A DNA stretch of 64,000 bases from Paradevosia sp036499825 (GTDB lineage Bacteria > Pseudomonadota > Alphaproteobacteria > Rhizobiales > Devosiaceae): positions 5,471 through 69,470 of the forward strand of contig DASYCZ010000055.1 in assembly GCA_036499825.1 (NCBI GenBank). The letters run 5' to 3'. Positions 53,770 through 62,409 of the stretch are shown here, one piece after another. The number at the start of each line of letters is the position of its first letter. The first letter of the stretch is position 1. Under the pieces are notes generated by a model that worked only from the letters and a program-made list of their open reading frames with translations, did not search any database and was not told the DNA's origin. Position numbers and translations under genes: made by a program.

Positions 53770-54801
53770 ATGTCTATGAAACTCAAGGAATTGGCCGCAG
53801 AGCTCGGGCTCAGCCAGACCACCGTGAGTCGCGCCCTGAACGGCTATCCCGAAGTGAATGAGGCGACACGCCAACGCGTTTCCGAGGCGGCGACACGCCT
53901 GGGCTATCGTCCCAACATCAACGCCCGGCGGCTCGCTACGGGCCGCGTCGGCGCCATCGGCGTCTTCCTGCCTGCACTCAGCAGCCATGAACTGGGACCC
54001 CACACCAGCGAATTCCTGTCCGGCCTCGCCAGCCGCATGGCGCGCGAGGAAATCGACATCGTGGTCAGCCCGCTTGAAAGCGACGACGAGATCCCCGCTT
54101 ACCGCCGCATTTCCTCCGGCAACCGTGTCGACGCAGTGGTGATCTCCTCTCCCAAGCTCTCCGATGAGCGCGTGCGCATTCTCACCGAAATGGGCATCCC
54201 CTTCGTGCTGCACGGGCGCACGCAGGTGGACACACCCCATGCCTGGCTCGACATCGACAATCGTGGCGCCTTCTTCCGCGCCACCTCGCACCTGCTCGAT
54301 CTAGGTCACCGCCGCATCGCCATGATCAATGGTATCGCCGGCATGACCTTTGCCGAACATCGCGAACAGGGCTATCGCGAAGCCCTCCTGGCGCGGGGCG
54401 TGGCGCCCGATATCAGGTTGATCGCCAATGGCCAGTTCACCGACGAAATCGCTTTTCGTCACACCCAGGCCTTCCTCGAAATGTCACCGCGGCCGACGGC
54501 TATCCTCGCCGGCTCCATGATGACGGCGCTCGGCACCTTCCGGGCGATCCGCGCGGCGGGGCTGGTGCTGGGCAAGGATGTGTCGATGATCGCCCATGAC
54601 GACGTCTTCCCTTACCTGAATGCCGACAACATGGTGCCCTCGATGTCGACGACGCGGTCCTCGATCCGAGCCGCCGGCAACCGCGTCGCCGAGCTGCTAC
54701 TGCAGCTTCTGGCCGGAAAGCCCGTGGAAACGGTGCATGAATTATGGCCGGTGGAGCTGGTCCTGCGGGAATCCACGGGGCCAGCGCCCAACATGTCCTA
54801 G
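53770..54801 (+). CDS. thuR: LacI-family regulator of the thu transporter (ThuR-like)
   Basis: The 343-residue protein has an N-terminal helix-turn-helix (LKELAAELGLSQTTVSRALN, about 4-23), a hinge helix ending near NARRLATGR, and a periplasmic-binding-like sensor domain. It is divergent from thuE with two palindromes between. Its expected operator with a central CpG matches the sites found at thuE and thuA. Repression relieved by trehalose or a derivative is inferred. The gene ends at a GGGAACGTTCCC palindrome shared with a convergent LacI gene. Confidence 0.9.
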   Translation: MSMKLKELAAELGLSQTTVSRALNGYPEVNEATRQRVSEAATRLGYRPNINARRLATGRVGAIGVFLPALSSHELGPHTSEFLSGLASRMAREEIDIVVSPLESDDEIPAYRRISSGNRVDAVVISSPKLSDERVRILTEMGIPFVLHGRTQVDTPHAWLDIDNRGAFFRATSHLLDLGHRRIAMINGIAGMTFAEHREQGYREALLARGVAPDIRLIANGQFTDEIAFRHTQAFLEMSPRPTAILAGSMMTALGTFRAIRAAGLVLGKDVSMIAHDDVFPYLNADNMVPSMSTTRSSIRAAGNRVAELLLQLLAGKPVETVHELWPVELVLRESTGPAPNMS

Positions 54802-54813
54802 GGGAACGTTCCC
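54802..54813. promoter_or_regulatory. Perfect LacI-type palindrome between two convergent LacI genes
   Basis: GGGAACGTTCCC begins directly after the first LacI gene's stop. A near copy, GGGAACGTTACT, lies upstream of the second LacI gene at 55896-55907. It may be a distal operator of the second regulator. Confidence 0.45.
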
Positions 54814-54820
54814 GCTCGAG

Positions 54821-55861
54821 CTAACCGGCGAGGCGCTGCGCCGTGGAGAGATCGGCGACCGAGCCACGCTCGATGAGACGGCATGGCAGATGCATGCGGT
54901 CGTGCTCGGTCTCTGCGGCAATCTCGATCAGCAGCCGGGTGATAGCGCACTCGCCGATCTGTCGCGCCGGCTTTTCGATCGTGGTCAGCCCCGGCCAGCA
55001 TATCGCCCCCGCCGCGAGGCCATCGAAGCCAAGCACCGACACGTCCTGCGGACAGCTCAAGCCACGCTCACGCGCTGCCAGGATCGCTCCCAGGGCCATC
55101 AGGTCATTGGCGGCGAAGACCGCCAGGTGCCCCCCGCCGCGCGGCCTTTCCAGCAACCGCAACATGGCTTCGTGGCCGCTCTCGACGCTGTAGTCGCCCT
55201 CCTCCACCGGCAGCACCGCCGGATCGACATCGCGTTCGATGCAATGCTCGTAAACGGTGCGCAGAAACCGCGCCCGCGCCAGCCGCGCCTTAGGGCCCAG
55301 GATCAGCGCCGGCCGATTGTGGCCTTTAGAAACCAGGTGATCCAATGCCAGGCGCACGCCTTGGTTGATGTCGGGGCCGATGCTTGTGGCATGCGGATAG
55401 CCCTCGGCGCTGGAGCCGATCAGCACGAACGGCAGCCCGAAACGCTGCAAATCGTCAAAATTGTCGGCCACCGGATTGATCACGGCGCCATCGACCCGCG
55501 CCTGCCGCAAGGCCCGCAATTGCTCGGTTTCCTTGGCAGGATCCCGATCCGAGGAGAACACCAGCAGCGACACGCCACATTCCGTGGCGCGATCCTGCGC
55601 CCCCCGCACGACCGCGGCCCAGAAGGGGTTGGTGATATCTGGAATGACGAGCCCGACCATGCCCGAATGTCCGGACCGCATGCCCACGGCGAGATGGTTG
55701 CGCTCATATCCGGTCGCCTCGACTGCCTTGGCGACCCGTGTCCGCGCGTCCTCGGAAATATTGACGGATCCCGCCAGCACGCGGGCCACGGTACTCTTTG
55801 AGACACCGGCCTGTTCGGCGACATCGATAATGGTCGGCCGGCGGTTGCGGCTTCTATCCAT
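54821..55861 (-). CDS. LacI-family transcriptional regulator 2
   Basis: The 346-residue protein has a LacI helix-turn-helix (TIIDVAEQAGVSKSTVARVL), the hinge helix near ERNHLAVGMRSG and a sugar-binding-like effector domain with VIPDITNPFWAAVVRGAQD. The ATG at 55861 is preferred; one seven codons upstream is possible. It lies downstream of a nucleoside hydrolase gene on the same strand with 195 bases between, and converges on the ThuR-like gene. A GGGAACGTTACT site 35 bases ahead of its start suggests autoregulation. The effector could be a nucleoside or ribose, by context only. Confidence 0.9.
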   Translation of the reverse strand: MDRSRNRRPTIIDVAEQAGVSKSTVARVLAGSVNISEDARTRVAKAVEATGYERNHLAVGMRSGHSGMVGLVIPDITNPFWAAVVRGAQDRATECGVSLLVFSSDRDPAKETEQLRALRQARVDGAVINPVADNFDDLQRFGLPFVLIGSSAEGYPHATSIGPDINQGVRLALDHLVSKGHNRPALILGPKARLARARFLRTVYEHCIERDVDPAVLPVEEGDYSVESGHEAMLRLLERPRGGGHLAVFAANDLMALGAILAARERGLSCPQDVSVLGFDGLAAGAICWPGLTTIEKPARQIGECAITRLLIEIAAETEHDRMHLPCRLIERGSVADLSTAQRLAG

Positions 55862-55895
55862 CGTCCATCCCATGCGCGGCAAAAGGTCGCTGCAT

Positions 55896-55907
55896 GGGAA
55901 CGTTACT
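55896..55907. promoter_or_regulatory. Near-palindromic candidate operator of LacI gene 2
   Basis: GGGAACGTTACT matches the palindrome at 54802-54813 at 10 of 12 positions and lies 35 bases before the LacI gene 2 start. Confidence 0.5.
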
Positions 55908-56056
55908 CAGGGGTTCAAACGAAAGCAAGAGCCGGCTTCGACGGCCCTAAACAGAAAAATCGGGTGCTTTATGAACGAGGTCTGAACGGATTATGAACAA
56001 AGCTCAACTGGTCCGTCCGCGCCGGAGACGATCTCCATTGTCCGACGGCGCCTCGG

Positions 56057-57010
56057 CTACGGCTTCCGCGTGATGGTGTCGTGGATAAGCCGCAGCACCG
56101 CCTCGGACTGGCTGTCGATGGCAGCGAGCTGGCTGGGTTGATCGACCCAGGGCGCCGCCTTGCGACGGGGACCATCCGGGCTCTGGATGGTTTGGCCATC
56201 CGCGATGCCGCCAACGACGACGCGGATGGGGCCCGGCCTTGTCGTGAACAACTGGGGCGCCACCACATAGGCGCAGGCGCAGCTATCATGCACCATCATG
56301 TCGCTGCCGATGCTTTCGTAGAAAGCCACATAATGCTGCGAGATATCGACCAGCAGTTGCGCCCGCTCGCCGCCCTCGGCACCGAGCCGTGCCAGTGCCG
56401 CGCGGCTCATGATGGTGCGAGACGTGACGTCGAGGCCGATCATCACCACCTTCCACCTGGCGGTCATCACGATATCGGCTGCTTCCGGATCGCCGAAGAT
56501 GTTGGCTTCGGCCACCGGTGTGACATTGCCCTTCGTGTCGACCGCACCGCCCATAATGACGACCTCTTTGACCAGGTCGGCCAGTTGCGGGTCCTCGGCC
56601 AGCGCCAGCGCAAGATTGGTCATGCGGCCCACGGCGACGATGGTCACCTCATGGGGATTGGCGCGGACGGTCTCGATGATGAAACGATGCGCCGGACGGG
56701 GATCGAGGTTGCCCGGCACGGTGTCCGGAATGGCGATGTTTCCCAGGCCGTTGTCACCATGGACGATCGCGGGCGGCACATGCTCGTGCCGGTCGGCATT
56801 GAGGCCGCGGACGGTGCCTTTGGCTACCGGGGCTACAATATCCCACAGCGATTTCAGATGCAGCGCGTTGCGCGTCACCACCTCGATGCTGGCATTGCCG
56901 AACACCGTCGTAATGCCGATGAGATCGATGTCGCGATGATGGTGCAGGAACAGCAACGCCATGGCGTCGTCAATGCCGGGATCGGTATCGAAAATGACTT
57001 TGCGGGACAT
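56057..57010 (-). CDS. Inosine/uridine-preferring nucleoside hydrolase
   Basis: The 317-residue enzyme splits the N-glycosidic bond of ribonucleosides to base and ribose. The calcium-binding DTDPGIDDAMA is at 8-18, and EANIFGDPEAADIV carries further active-site residues. ATG at 57010 is preferred over a start 25 codons upstream. The product could feed purine bases to the xanthine dehydrogenase pathway at the window's other end, which is inference. The LacI gene 2 downstream is a likely regulator. Confidence 0.93.
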   Translation of the reverse strand: MSRKVIFDTDPGIDDAMALLFLHHHRDIDLIGITTVFGNASIEVVTRNALHLKSLWDIVAPVAKGTVRGLNADRHEHVPPAIVHGDNGLGNIAIPDTVPGNLDPRPAHRFIIETVRANPHEVTIVAVGRMTNLALALAEDPQLADLVKEVVIMGGAVDTKGNVTPVAEANIFGDPEAADIVMTARWKVVMIGLDVTSRTIMSRAALARLGAEGGERAQLLVDISQHYVAFYESIGSDMMVHDSCACAYVVAPQLFTTRPGPIRVVVGGIADGQTIQSPDGPRRKAAPWVDQPSQLAAIDSQSEAVLRLIHDTITRKP

Positions 57011-57078
57011 GGAAACCTCTGGGACAACGACATCGCGTCTATACGATGCGGCTCCCGCCCGCCAGCCGTCATGCACCC

Positions 57079-57108
57079 AAAACAAAAGGCGCCCGGATGA
57101 GCGCCTTT
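57079..57108 (-). terminator. Intrinsic terminator of the DUF1127 gene
   Basis: AAAGGCGC and GCGCCTTT pair around an eight-base loop. On the minus strand TTTTGTTTT follows. It lies 34 bases past the DUF1127 stop. Confidence 0.8.
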
Positions 57109-57141
57109 ACAGTCAACCGACGATGTCGGTGAAGGCGTTTC

Positions 57142-57285
57142 TTAGAACGCCTTGCCGCGAGCGACGGTACGGATGTCGGCGCGGGTCAGGCCGAGGTCGT
57201 TGAGCTGACGGTTGTCGAGAGCCGAAAGCTCACGGACGGTCTGCTGGTACTGGGCGAATTGTGCAATTTTCTGGCGCAGGTTCAT
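57142..57285 (-). CDS. DUF1127 small Arg-rich protein, 47 residues
   Basis: The product begins MNLRQKIAQFAQYQQTVREL and contains LSALDNRQLNDLGLTRADI, the DUF1127 signature near the C terminus. A strong AAAGGAG ribosome site lies eight bases before the ATG. In alphaproteobacteria such proteins affect small RNA and phosphate or stress behaviour, but the role varies. It is followed by a good terminator, so it is monocistronic. Confidence 0.88.
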   Translation of the reverse strand: MNLRQKIAQFAQYQQTVRELSALDNRQLNDLGLTRADIRTVARGKAF

Positions 57286-57610
57286 TTGAATGTCTCCTTT
57301 TCACAAGCTTTAAATGGAGCATTCCCAGCCCAGCGGTAAGAGGAGTTTCCGCACGCCAGCCATGCGATGGACGAAGGTCGCGTTAACAGGAGTTAGGGTA
57401 AATCGGAGGTTAATTGGGTTTAGTGATGTTGGGGATCGGGGGCGTCTCCACAGAAGTCGGGCCTGAGTGAACCGGTTTTAGATTAATTTCAGGGGATTTC
57501 GGTGCGATGCCGGCTCGCTCGCGTCAATTCTCAGCCCTGCAAGTGCCCGTCTCCCTGCAGTGGGGGTCATGCAAGCGGAGCCCGTGGCCCCGCCTGCATA
57601 GTCGCATCCA
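57286..57610. other. 325-base gap between DUF1127 and the ABC exporter
   Basis: The DUF1127 leader and promoter must lie in its first part. The rest is the 3' side of the exporter gene. I see no tRNA, repeat or open frame worth calling. Confidence 0.5.
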
Positions 57611-59422
57611 CTACTCCGCCGCCGCCAGGCCCCTGGTCAATTCCAGCGCCTGCCGTTCGAACAGGCGACGGTAGATACCCTGGGGCAGGCGGACGAGCTC
57701 TTCGTGGCGGCCTTCCTCGACGATGCGGCCCTTGTCGAACACCAGCAGGCGGTCGAGCGCCCGGACGGTGGATAGCCGATGGGCGATGACCAGCGTGGTG
57801 CGGCCGACCATCAGGCGTTCCATGGCCCGCTGGATCAGCACCTCGCTCTCGGAATCGAGGCTCGATGTCGCCTCGTCGAGGATCAGCACCGGCGCATCGG
57901 CAAGGAACGCCCGGGCGATGGCGACGCGCTGGCGTTCACCACCCGACAGCTTCACGCCGCGCTCGCCCACCAGCGTCTCGTACCCTTTGGGCAGGGCCGC
58001 GATGAAGTCATGGGCGCTGGCAAGTTTCGCCGCCTCCACGATTTCGGCGCGGGTAGCGCCGGGACGCCCATAGGCGATGTTCTCGGCCAGCGAGCGGTGA
58101 AACAGGATCGGCTCCTGCTGCACGATGGCGATCTGCGAACGCAGCGAGGACTGCGGCGTCTCGGCGATGTCGCGTCCGTCGATCTCGATACGGCCGCCGG
58201 TGACGTCATAAAGACGCTGCACGAGCTTGACGAACGTCGTCTTGCCCGAACCCGAATGACCGACGAGCCCCACCTTCTCGCCCGGTGCGATGGTGACCGA
58301 GAAGTCGTTGTAGAGCGGCGTCAGGTGGCTGCCATACTGGAACGTCACATGCTTGAAGGCGATCTCGCCCTCCTCGATGACCATGGGCCCGGCGCCCGGA
58401 CGATCTTCGACGCCGAGCTTTTGGTGATGGATATCGACCAGTTCCTCCATGTCGTTGATCGACTTCTGCAGGTTGCGGATGTGCATGCCGACATCGCGCA
58501 GATACCCCTGCAGCACGAAGAAGGTGGTGAGGACGAAGGTGATGTCGCCCGCTGTGGCGACGCCTTCCTTCCACAACAGGATGCCGGCGCCCAGGATCGA
58601 GGCCCGCAAGGCCAGCAGCATGGCGCCCTGCACGGTACCGTTCAGGGTGCCCCGCTGCCAGGTGCGGCGGGTACGCGACCGCCACTTGGCGACGGTCAGC
58701 GCCAGCCGGGATTCCTCCCGGCTTTCAGCGCCGAAAGCCTTGACCACGGTGTTGCAGCTGATGGCATCGGCGAGCACGCCGCCAAGCTTGGTATCCCAGG
58801 CATTGGAGAGCGTCGCGGCCGGCGCCACGAAGCCGATCGAAAGCAGCACGGTGAGCCCGATATAGATGACCGAGCCGCCGCCGATGATCAGCCCCATGAT
58901 CGGCCAGTAGATGCCGAGCAGGATAGTGGAGCCGACCAGCATGACGATGGACGGCAGCAGCGCCACCAGCAGGGTGTCGTTGAGCAGATCGAGCGCCCAC
59001 ATGCCGCGCGTCACCTTGCGCACGGTGGAGCCGGCGAAGCTGTTGGCGTGCCAGTCGGTCGAGAAGCGCTGCAGGCGATAGAAAGCCTGCGATACCACGT
59101 CGTTCATCATGTGCAGCGTCAGCTTGATGATACCCATGAAGGCGAACTGGCGGCAGAGCACGGCAACGAGGCCGAGGCCGAGCAGCATGACGAAGGCTGT
59201 GACCGCCGTATTCCAGAGGGCCGGGTCGGTCGCCGCACCGGAGGCGACGGCCTCGACCAACTGGCCCGAGAACAGCGGCGTCAACACATCGGCGATGGTG
59301 GAGAACAGCACCAGGCCGGCGATGGAGGTGATGCGCCAAGGCTGGTGGCTCCAGTGCCCGGCGGTGAAGCCGAGCACGCTGCGGAACGCCTTGCCGCGGA
59401 AATCGAACTTGAAACGAGCCAT
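57611..59422 (-). CDS. ABC exporter, fused membrane and ATPase domains (MsbA/MDR type)
   Basis: The 603-residue half-transporter has six membrane helices in the first 330 residues and an ATPase domain after. Walker A is GHSGSGKTT, signature LSGGERQRVAIARA, Walker B PVLILDEATSSLDSES and the H-loop IAHRLST. It would act as a dimer exporting lipids, drugs or peptides. It is divergent from the MFS gene across a 400-base gap. Substrate unknown. Confidence 0.93.
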   Translation of the reverse strand: MARFKFDFRGKAFRSVLGFTAGHWSHQPWRITSIAGLVLFSTIADVLTPLFSGQLVEAVASGAATDPALWNTAVTAFVMLLGLGLVAVLCRQFAFMGIIKLTLHMMNDVVSQAFYRLQRFSTDWHANSFAGSTVRKVTRGMWALDLLNDTLLVALLPSIVMLVGSTILLGIYWPIMGLIIGGGSVIYIGLTVLLSIGFVAPAATLSNAWDTKLGGVLADAISCNTVVKAFGAESREESRLALTVAKWRSRTRRTWQRGTLNGTVQGAMLLALRASILGAGILLWKEGVATAGDITFVLTTFFVLQGYLRDVGMHIRNLQKSINDMEELVDIHHQKLGVEDRPGAGPMVIEEGEIAFKHVTFQYGSHLTPLYNDFSVTIAPGEKVGLVGHSGSGKTTFVKLVQRLYDVTGGRIEIDGRDIAETPQSSLRSQIAIVQQEPILFHRSLAENIAYGRPGATRAEIVEAAKLASAHDFIAALPKGYETLVGERGVKLSGGERQRVAIARAFLADAPVLILDEATSSLDSESEVLIQRAMERLMVGRTTLVIAHRLSTVRALDRLLVFDKGRIVEEGRHEELVRLPQGIYRRLFERQALELTRGLAAAE

Positions 59423-59844
59423 GATATCGATCCGGTGCCCTGGGGGCGGACCGGTCCCGTTGCGGAAAATGGGTGACGCGGGCTCTGGAAACGCCCGAAA
59501 AACTACTGGAAATGCGGAGGGGGTCTAATGACCCGAGGGACCTAACGTCGGCCGGTAAACGGCGAGTACGCGGTCATACTAAGCTCCACTGCACCAATGG
59601 AAGCGAACGCACTATCTGCCATAAGACGCCTCCCTGTTGCCGAGTGTGAGCGAGGCAATTCTTATAGCCGAGGTTTCCCCTATCGCCAAGAGGGCGCCGG
59701 AAGTGGCGGCAGGCCGTGGCGAAATGATCACACAGGTCTGGCGCAACCGCATGGCCCATGGCACTATGTGACATCGCAACTCCCTGACCGCACAGGCGAA
59801 CTGCTCGCGCGGCCTTTCCAATGTCCAGCGGACAAGGACCAAAA
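59423..59844. other. Divergent control region of the ABC exporter and MFS genes
   Basis: About 420 bases separate two divergent transporter genes. No clear operator or hairpin stands out. A possible 83-codon frame at 59597-59848 has no family look and no ribosome site. Confidence 0.45.
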
Positions 59845-61473
59845 GTGAGCGAACGATCGACTGCTCTGGCGCCTTTCGAGCACTCGACTTTCCGCAACCT
59901 GTGGCTGGCCAACCTCTCCTCCAATTTCGGCGGCCTTATCCAGGGCGTCGGCGCCGCCTGGCTGATGACCTCGATCACCGATTCCGTCGACATGGTGGCG
60001 CTGGTGCAGGCCTCGACCTCGCTGCCGGTGATGCTGTTCTCGGTGGTCGGCGGCGCTATCGCCGATAGCTTCAACCGCCGTAACATCATGTTGGGCGCAC
60101 AATATTTCATGGTGGCGGTATCGGCGCTGCTGGCGGTCTGCACTTTTTTGGGCGTGGTGTCGCCCTGGCTGCTGCTGACCTTCACCTTCCTGATCGGCTG
60201 CGGCACCGCGCTCAACAACCCCTCCTTCCAGGCTTCCGTCGGCGACGTGGTGCCGCGCACCAAGGTGCCGGCCGCCGTGGCGCTGAACAGCATCGGCTTC
60301 AACCTGTCGCGCAGCATCGGGCCTGCCATCGGCGGCGTCGTCGTTGCGGTAGCCGGCGCCGCGGCGGCTTTCGGCATCAACGCCATCAGCTATCTGGCGC
60401 TGATCGGGGTGCTGTTGCGCTGGCATCCTGAGGCAACGCCAAGCCTCATTCCGCGTGAATCCATCGGCGGCGCCATGCAATCCGGCATCCGCTACGTCGC
60501 CATGTCGCCCGATATCCTCAAGGTTTTGCTGCGCAGTTTCATCTTCAGCTTCTCCGGCATCGTCATCCTGGCGCTGCTGCCGGTAATTTCCGCAGAACTG
60601 CTGGGCGGCGGGCCGCTGACCTATGGCCTGATGCTGGGCGCCTTCGGCATCGGTGCCGTCGGCGGGGCGCTGGTGAGTGCGCCGCTGCGCCGGCGACTGA
60701 ACAGCGAAGCCATCGTGCGCTGTGCCTTTATCGGCTTTTGTATATGCGCCCTGCTCTCGGCGATGAGCACCTCACCCTGGCTCACGGCATTCGCCATGTT
60801 GTTCGGTGGCGCCAGCTGGGTGCTGGCCAACGCCCTGTTCAACGTCTCGGTGCAACTGGCCTCGCCGCGCTGGGTGGTGGGGCGGGCCTTGTCTCTCTAC
60901 CAGACAGCCAGCTTCGGCGGCATGGCGCTGGGCGCCTGGTTCTGGGGCCTGCTGGCGGATGGCTACGATCTCAAGGTGTCGCTGGTGGTGGCGGGCCTTG
61001 CTTTACTGGCCGGCGGCGCGCTGGGATTGCTGCTGGCGCTGCCCCAACAAGTGCCGCCCAATCTCGATCCGCTCGGGACCTGGCGCGAGCCGCATCTGGA
61101 ACTGGACCTGCAACCCAATAGCGGGCCCATCATGGTGGAGATCGCCTATATCATTGCCGCCGCCGATATCGTGCCGTTCCTCGACGCCATGACCGACCGC
61201 AAGCGCATCCGGCGCCGCGACGGCGCTCGGGACTGGACGCTGCGGCGTGATCTGAACAATCCCGAACTGTGGGTCGAGAGCTACAAGACCCCGACCTGGC
61301 TCGAATATATCCGGCATAATCTGCGGCGCACCCAGGCCGATTCCGCCAATACCGAGCGGCTGCGGGAACTGCATCGCGGCAGCGAGGCGCCGATCGTGCA
61401 CCGCTTCATCGAGCGGCCGACTTACTGGCTGAAGATGCTGACACGGCACCGCAGCACCATCGACCCCGTTTAG
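59845..61473 (+). CDS. MFS transporter with C-terminal extension (MFS_3/EntS-like)
   Basis: The 542-residue protein has about 12 helices (residues 15-400) of the EntS-like group, with LFSVVGGAIADSFNRRN (loop 2-3 motif) and GGASWVLANALFNVSVQL. A soluble C-terminal part of about 120 residues (from PNSGPIMVEI to the end) resembles the domain with a ferredoxin-like fold that many of these proteins carry. GTG at 59845 has AAGGA six bases before it; the ATG at 59821 has no ribosome site. The substrate is not known. Confidence 0.88.
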   Translation: MSERSTALAPFEHSTFRNLWLANLSSNFGGLIQGVGAAWLMTSITDSVDMVALVQASTSLPVMLFSVVGGAIADSFNRRNIMLGAQYFMVAVSALLAVCTFLGVVSPWLLLTFTFLIGCGTALNNPSFQASVGDVVPRTKVPAAVALNSIGFNLSRSIGPAIGGVVVAVAGAAAAFGINAISYLALIGVLLRWHPEATPSLIPRESIGGAMQSGIRYVAMSPDILKVLLRSFIFSFSGIVILALLPVISAELLGGGPLTYGLMLGAFGIGAVGGALVSAPLRRRLNSEAIVRCAFIGFCICALLSAMSTSPWLTAFAMLFGGASWVLANALFNVSVQLASPRWVVGRALSLYQTASFGGMALGAWFWGLLADGYDLKVSLVVAGLALLAGGALGLLLALPQQVPPNLDPLGTWREPHLELDLQPNSGPIMVEIAYIIAAADIVPFLDAMTDRKRIRRRDGARDWTLRRDLNNPELWVESYKTPTWLEYIRHNLRRTQADSANTERLRELHRGSEAPIVHRFIERPTYWLKMLTRHRSTIDPV

Positions 61474-61475
61474 AC

Positions 61476-61583
61476 CTAGAGCGCTTCACGCTTTGATTGC
61501 ATCAAAACGAACGCTCTAAGTCTTTGTTTTGGCGCGTTTTCGAACCGGAAAAGTGGCATCCACTTTTCCTGAAAACGCTCTAG
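61476..61583. repeat. Two-hairpin intergenic repeat between convergent MFS and GntR genes
   Basis: The element is bounded by CTAGAGCG (61476-61483) and CGCTCTAG (61576-61583), exact inverted ends. A left hairpin pairs AGAGCG with CGCTCT (61512-61517). A right hairpin pairs CGTTTTC (61535-61541) with GAAAACG (61571-61577) and, inside it, GGAAAAGTGG with CCACTTTTCC. Similar elements are scattered between genes in Hyphomicrobiales. Its right end supplies the GntR gene's TAG stop. Confidence 0.85.
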
Positions 61584-62257
61584 CGTCCGGCCCCTTCGAG
61601 GAACGCCACCAGCGACTTGCCGGCATTGACGATGTGCTCGCGCGTCTGCGCCGCGGCGGTGGCGGCGTCGCCCGCAAGGCATGCATCCATGATGGCCTGG
61701 TGGTCGCGGCGGGCGCGGGCCATGCCATGGGTCAGCTCGAGCTGGGCGCGCACATAGCGGTCGATGCGGTCGTTGGTGGCGTCGATCACCGACAGATAAT
61801 AGGGCCGCCGGGCATCGCGATAGAGCGCCGAGTGGAACTGCCGGTTGAGATCACCCCAGCGCTCGGGGCTGGTCTCGGCGGCAAAGGCGTCGCAATAGCC
61901 CTGCGCCAATTGCAGCGAGGCCTCCGTCATCTGCGGAACGGCGATCTCCAATACACGCGGCTCGATCAGCGAGCGGAATTCGAAAATCTCGGAAATTTCG
62001 GCGATCGACATCGGCGTCACCACCACGCCCTTGTAGCGGGTGGAGGTGACGAGGCCATGGGCCTCGAGCCGCTTCAGTGCCTCGCGCACCGGAATGCGGC
62101 TGACATTGAACATCTGCGCAATGCTGTCCTGGCGCAGCACGTCGCCTTCGGCGACCTGGCCGCGAATAATGGCATCGCGCAGGGCGTCATAGATGACATC
62201 GGACGACGAGGCGGTCTTGCCCAGGTCGGATGCCCGCAATTTCAAACCGGTCGGCAC
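61580..62257 (-). CDS. GntR/FadR (FCD)-family transcriptional regulator
   Basis: The 225-residue protein has a winged helix (about 18-80, RQDSIAQMFNVSRIPVREAL) and an all-helical FCD effector domain (about 90-212) with metal-binding type residues in EFRSLIEPRVLEIAV and DLNRQFHSALYRDA. It is divergent from the Liv-type binding-protein gene with 152 bases between, so it probably controls that importer. A perfect ATTGGATCCAAT palindrome lies in that gap. Its last codon and stop fall inside an intergenic repeat, so the C terminus may have been altered by the repeat's insertion. Confidence 0.92.
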   Translation of the reverse strand: MPTGLKLRASDLGKTASSSDVIYDALRDAIIRGQVAEGDVLRQDSIAQMFNVSRIPVREALKRLEAHGLVTSTRYKGVVVTPMSIAEISEIFEFRSLIEPRVLEIAVPQMTEASLQLAQGYCDAFAAETSPERWGDLNRQFHSALYRDARRPYYLSVIDATNDRIDRYVRAQLELTHGMARARRDHQAIMDACLAGDAATAAAQTREHIVNAGKSLVAFLEGAGR

Positions 62258-62320
62258 GTCGGGGCCCTCCTCAGCGACAGGTTTTGCCCCTTTCGCCGCA
62301 AGGAAGCAACCATGTTGTAT

Positions 62321-62332
62321 ATTGGATCCAAT
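62321..62332. promoter_or_regulatory. Candidate GntR operator between the GntR gene and the Liv importer
   Basis: ATTGGATCCAAT is a perfect 12-base palindrome, 64 bases from the GntR start and 78 from the binding-protein start. FCD-type GntR regulators bind short palindromes of this kind. Confidence 0.65.
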
Positions 62333-62409
62333 CGTGCAAACCTCCTGTTAACCCGGCGACGGCCGGGCAGAGGAAAGACGTCAAAAACAATCAAGGGAGA
62401 ACGAAGAAA

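Noticed and set aside
57779..59476. 565-codon plus-strand frame opposite the ABC exporter
   Set aside because: Shadow of a gene with full ABC motifs; low-complexity composition.
59597..59848. 83-codon plus-strand frame before the MFS gene
   Set aside because: No ribosome site, no family look, and it runs into the MFS start region.
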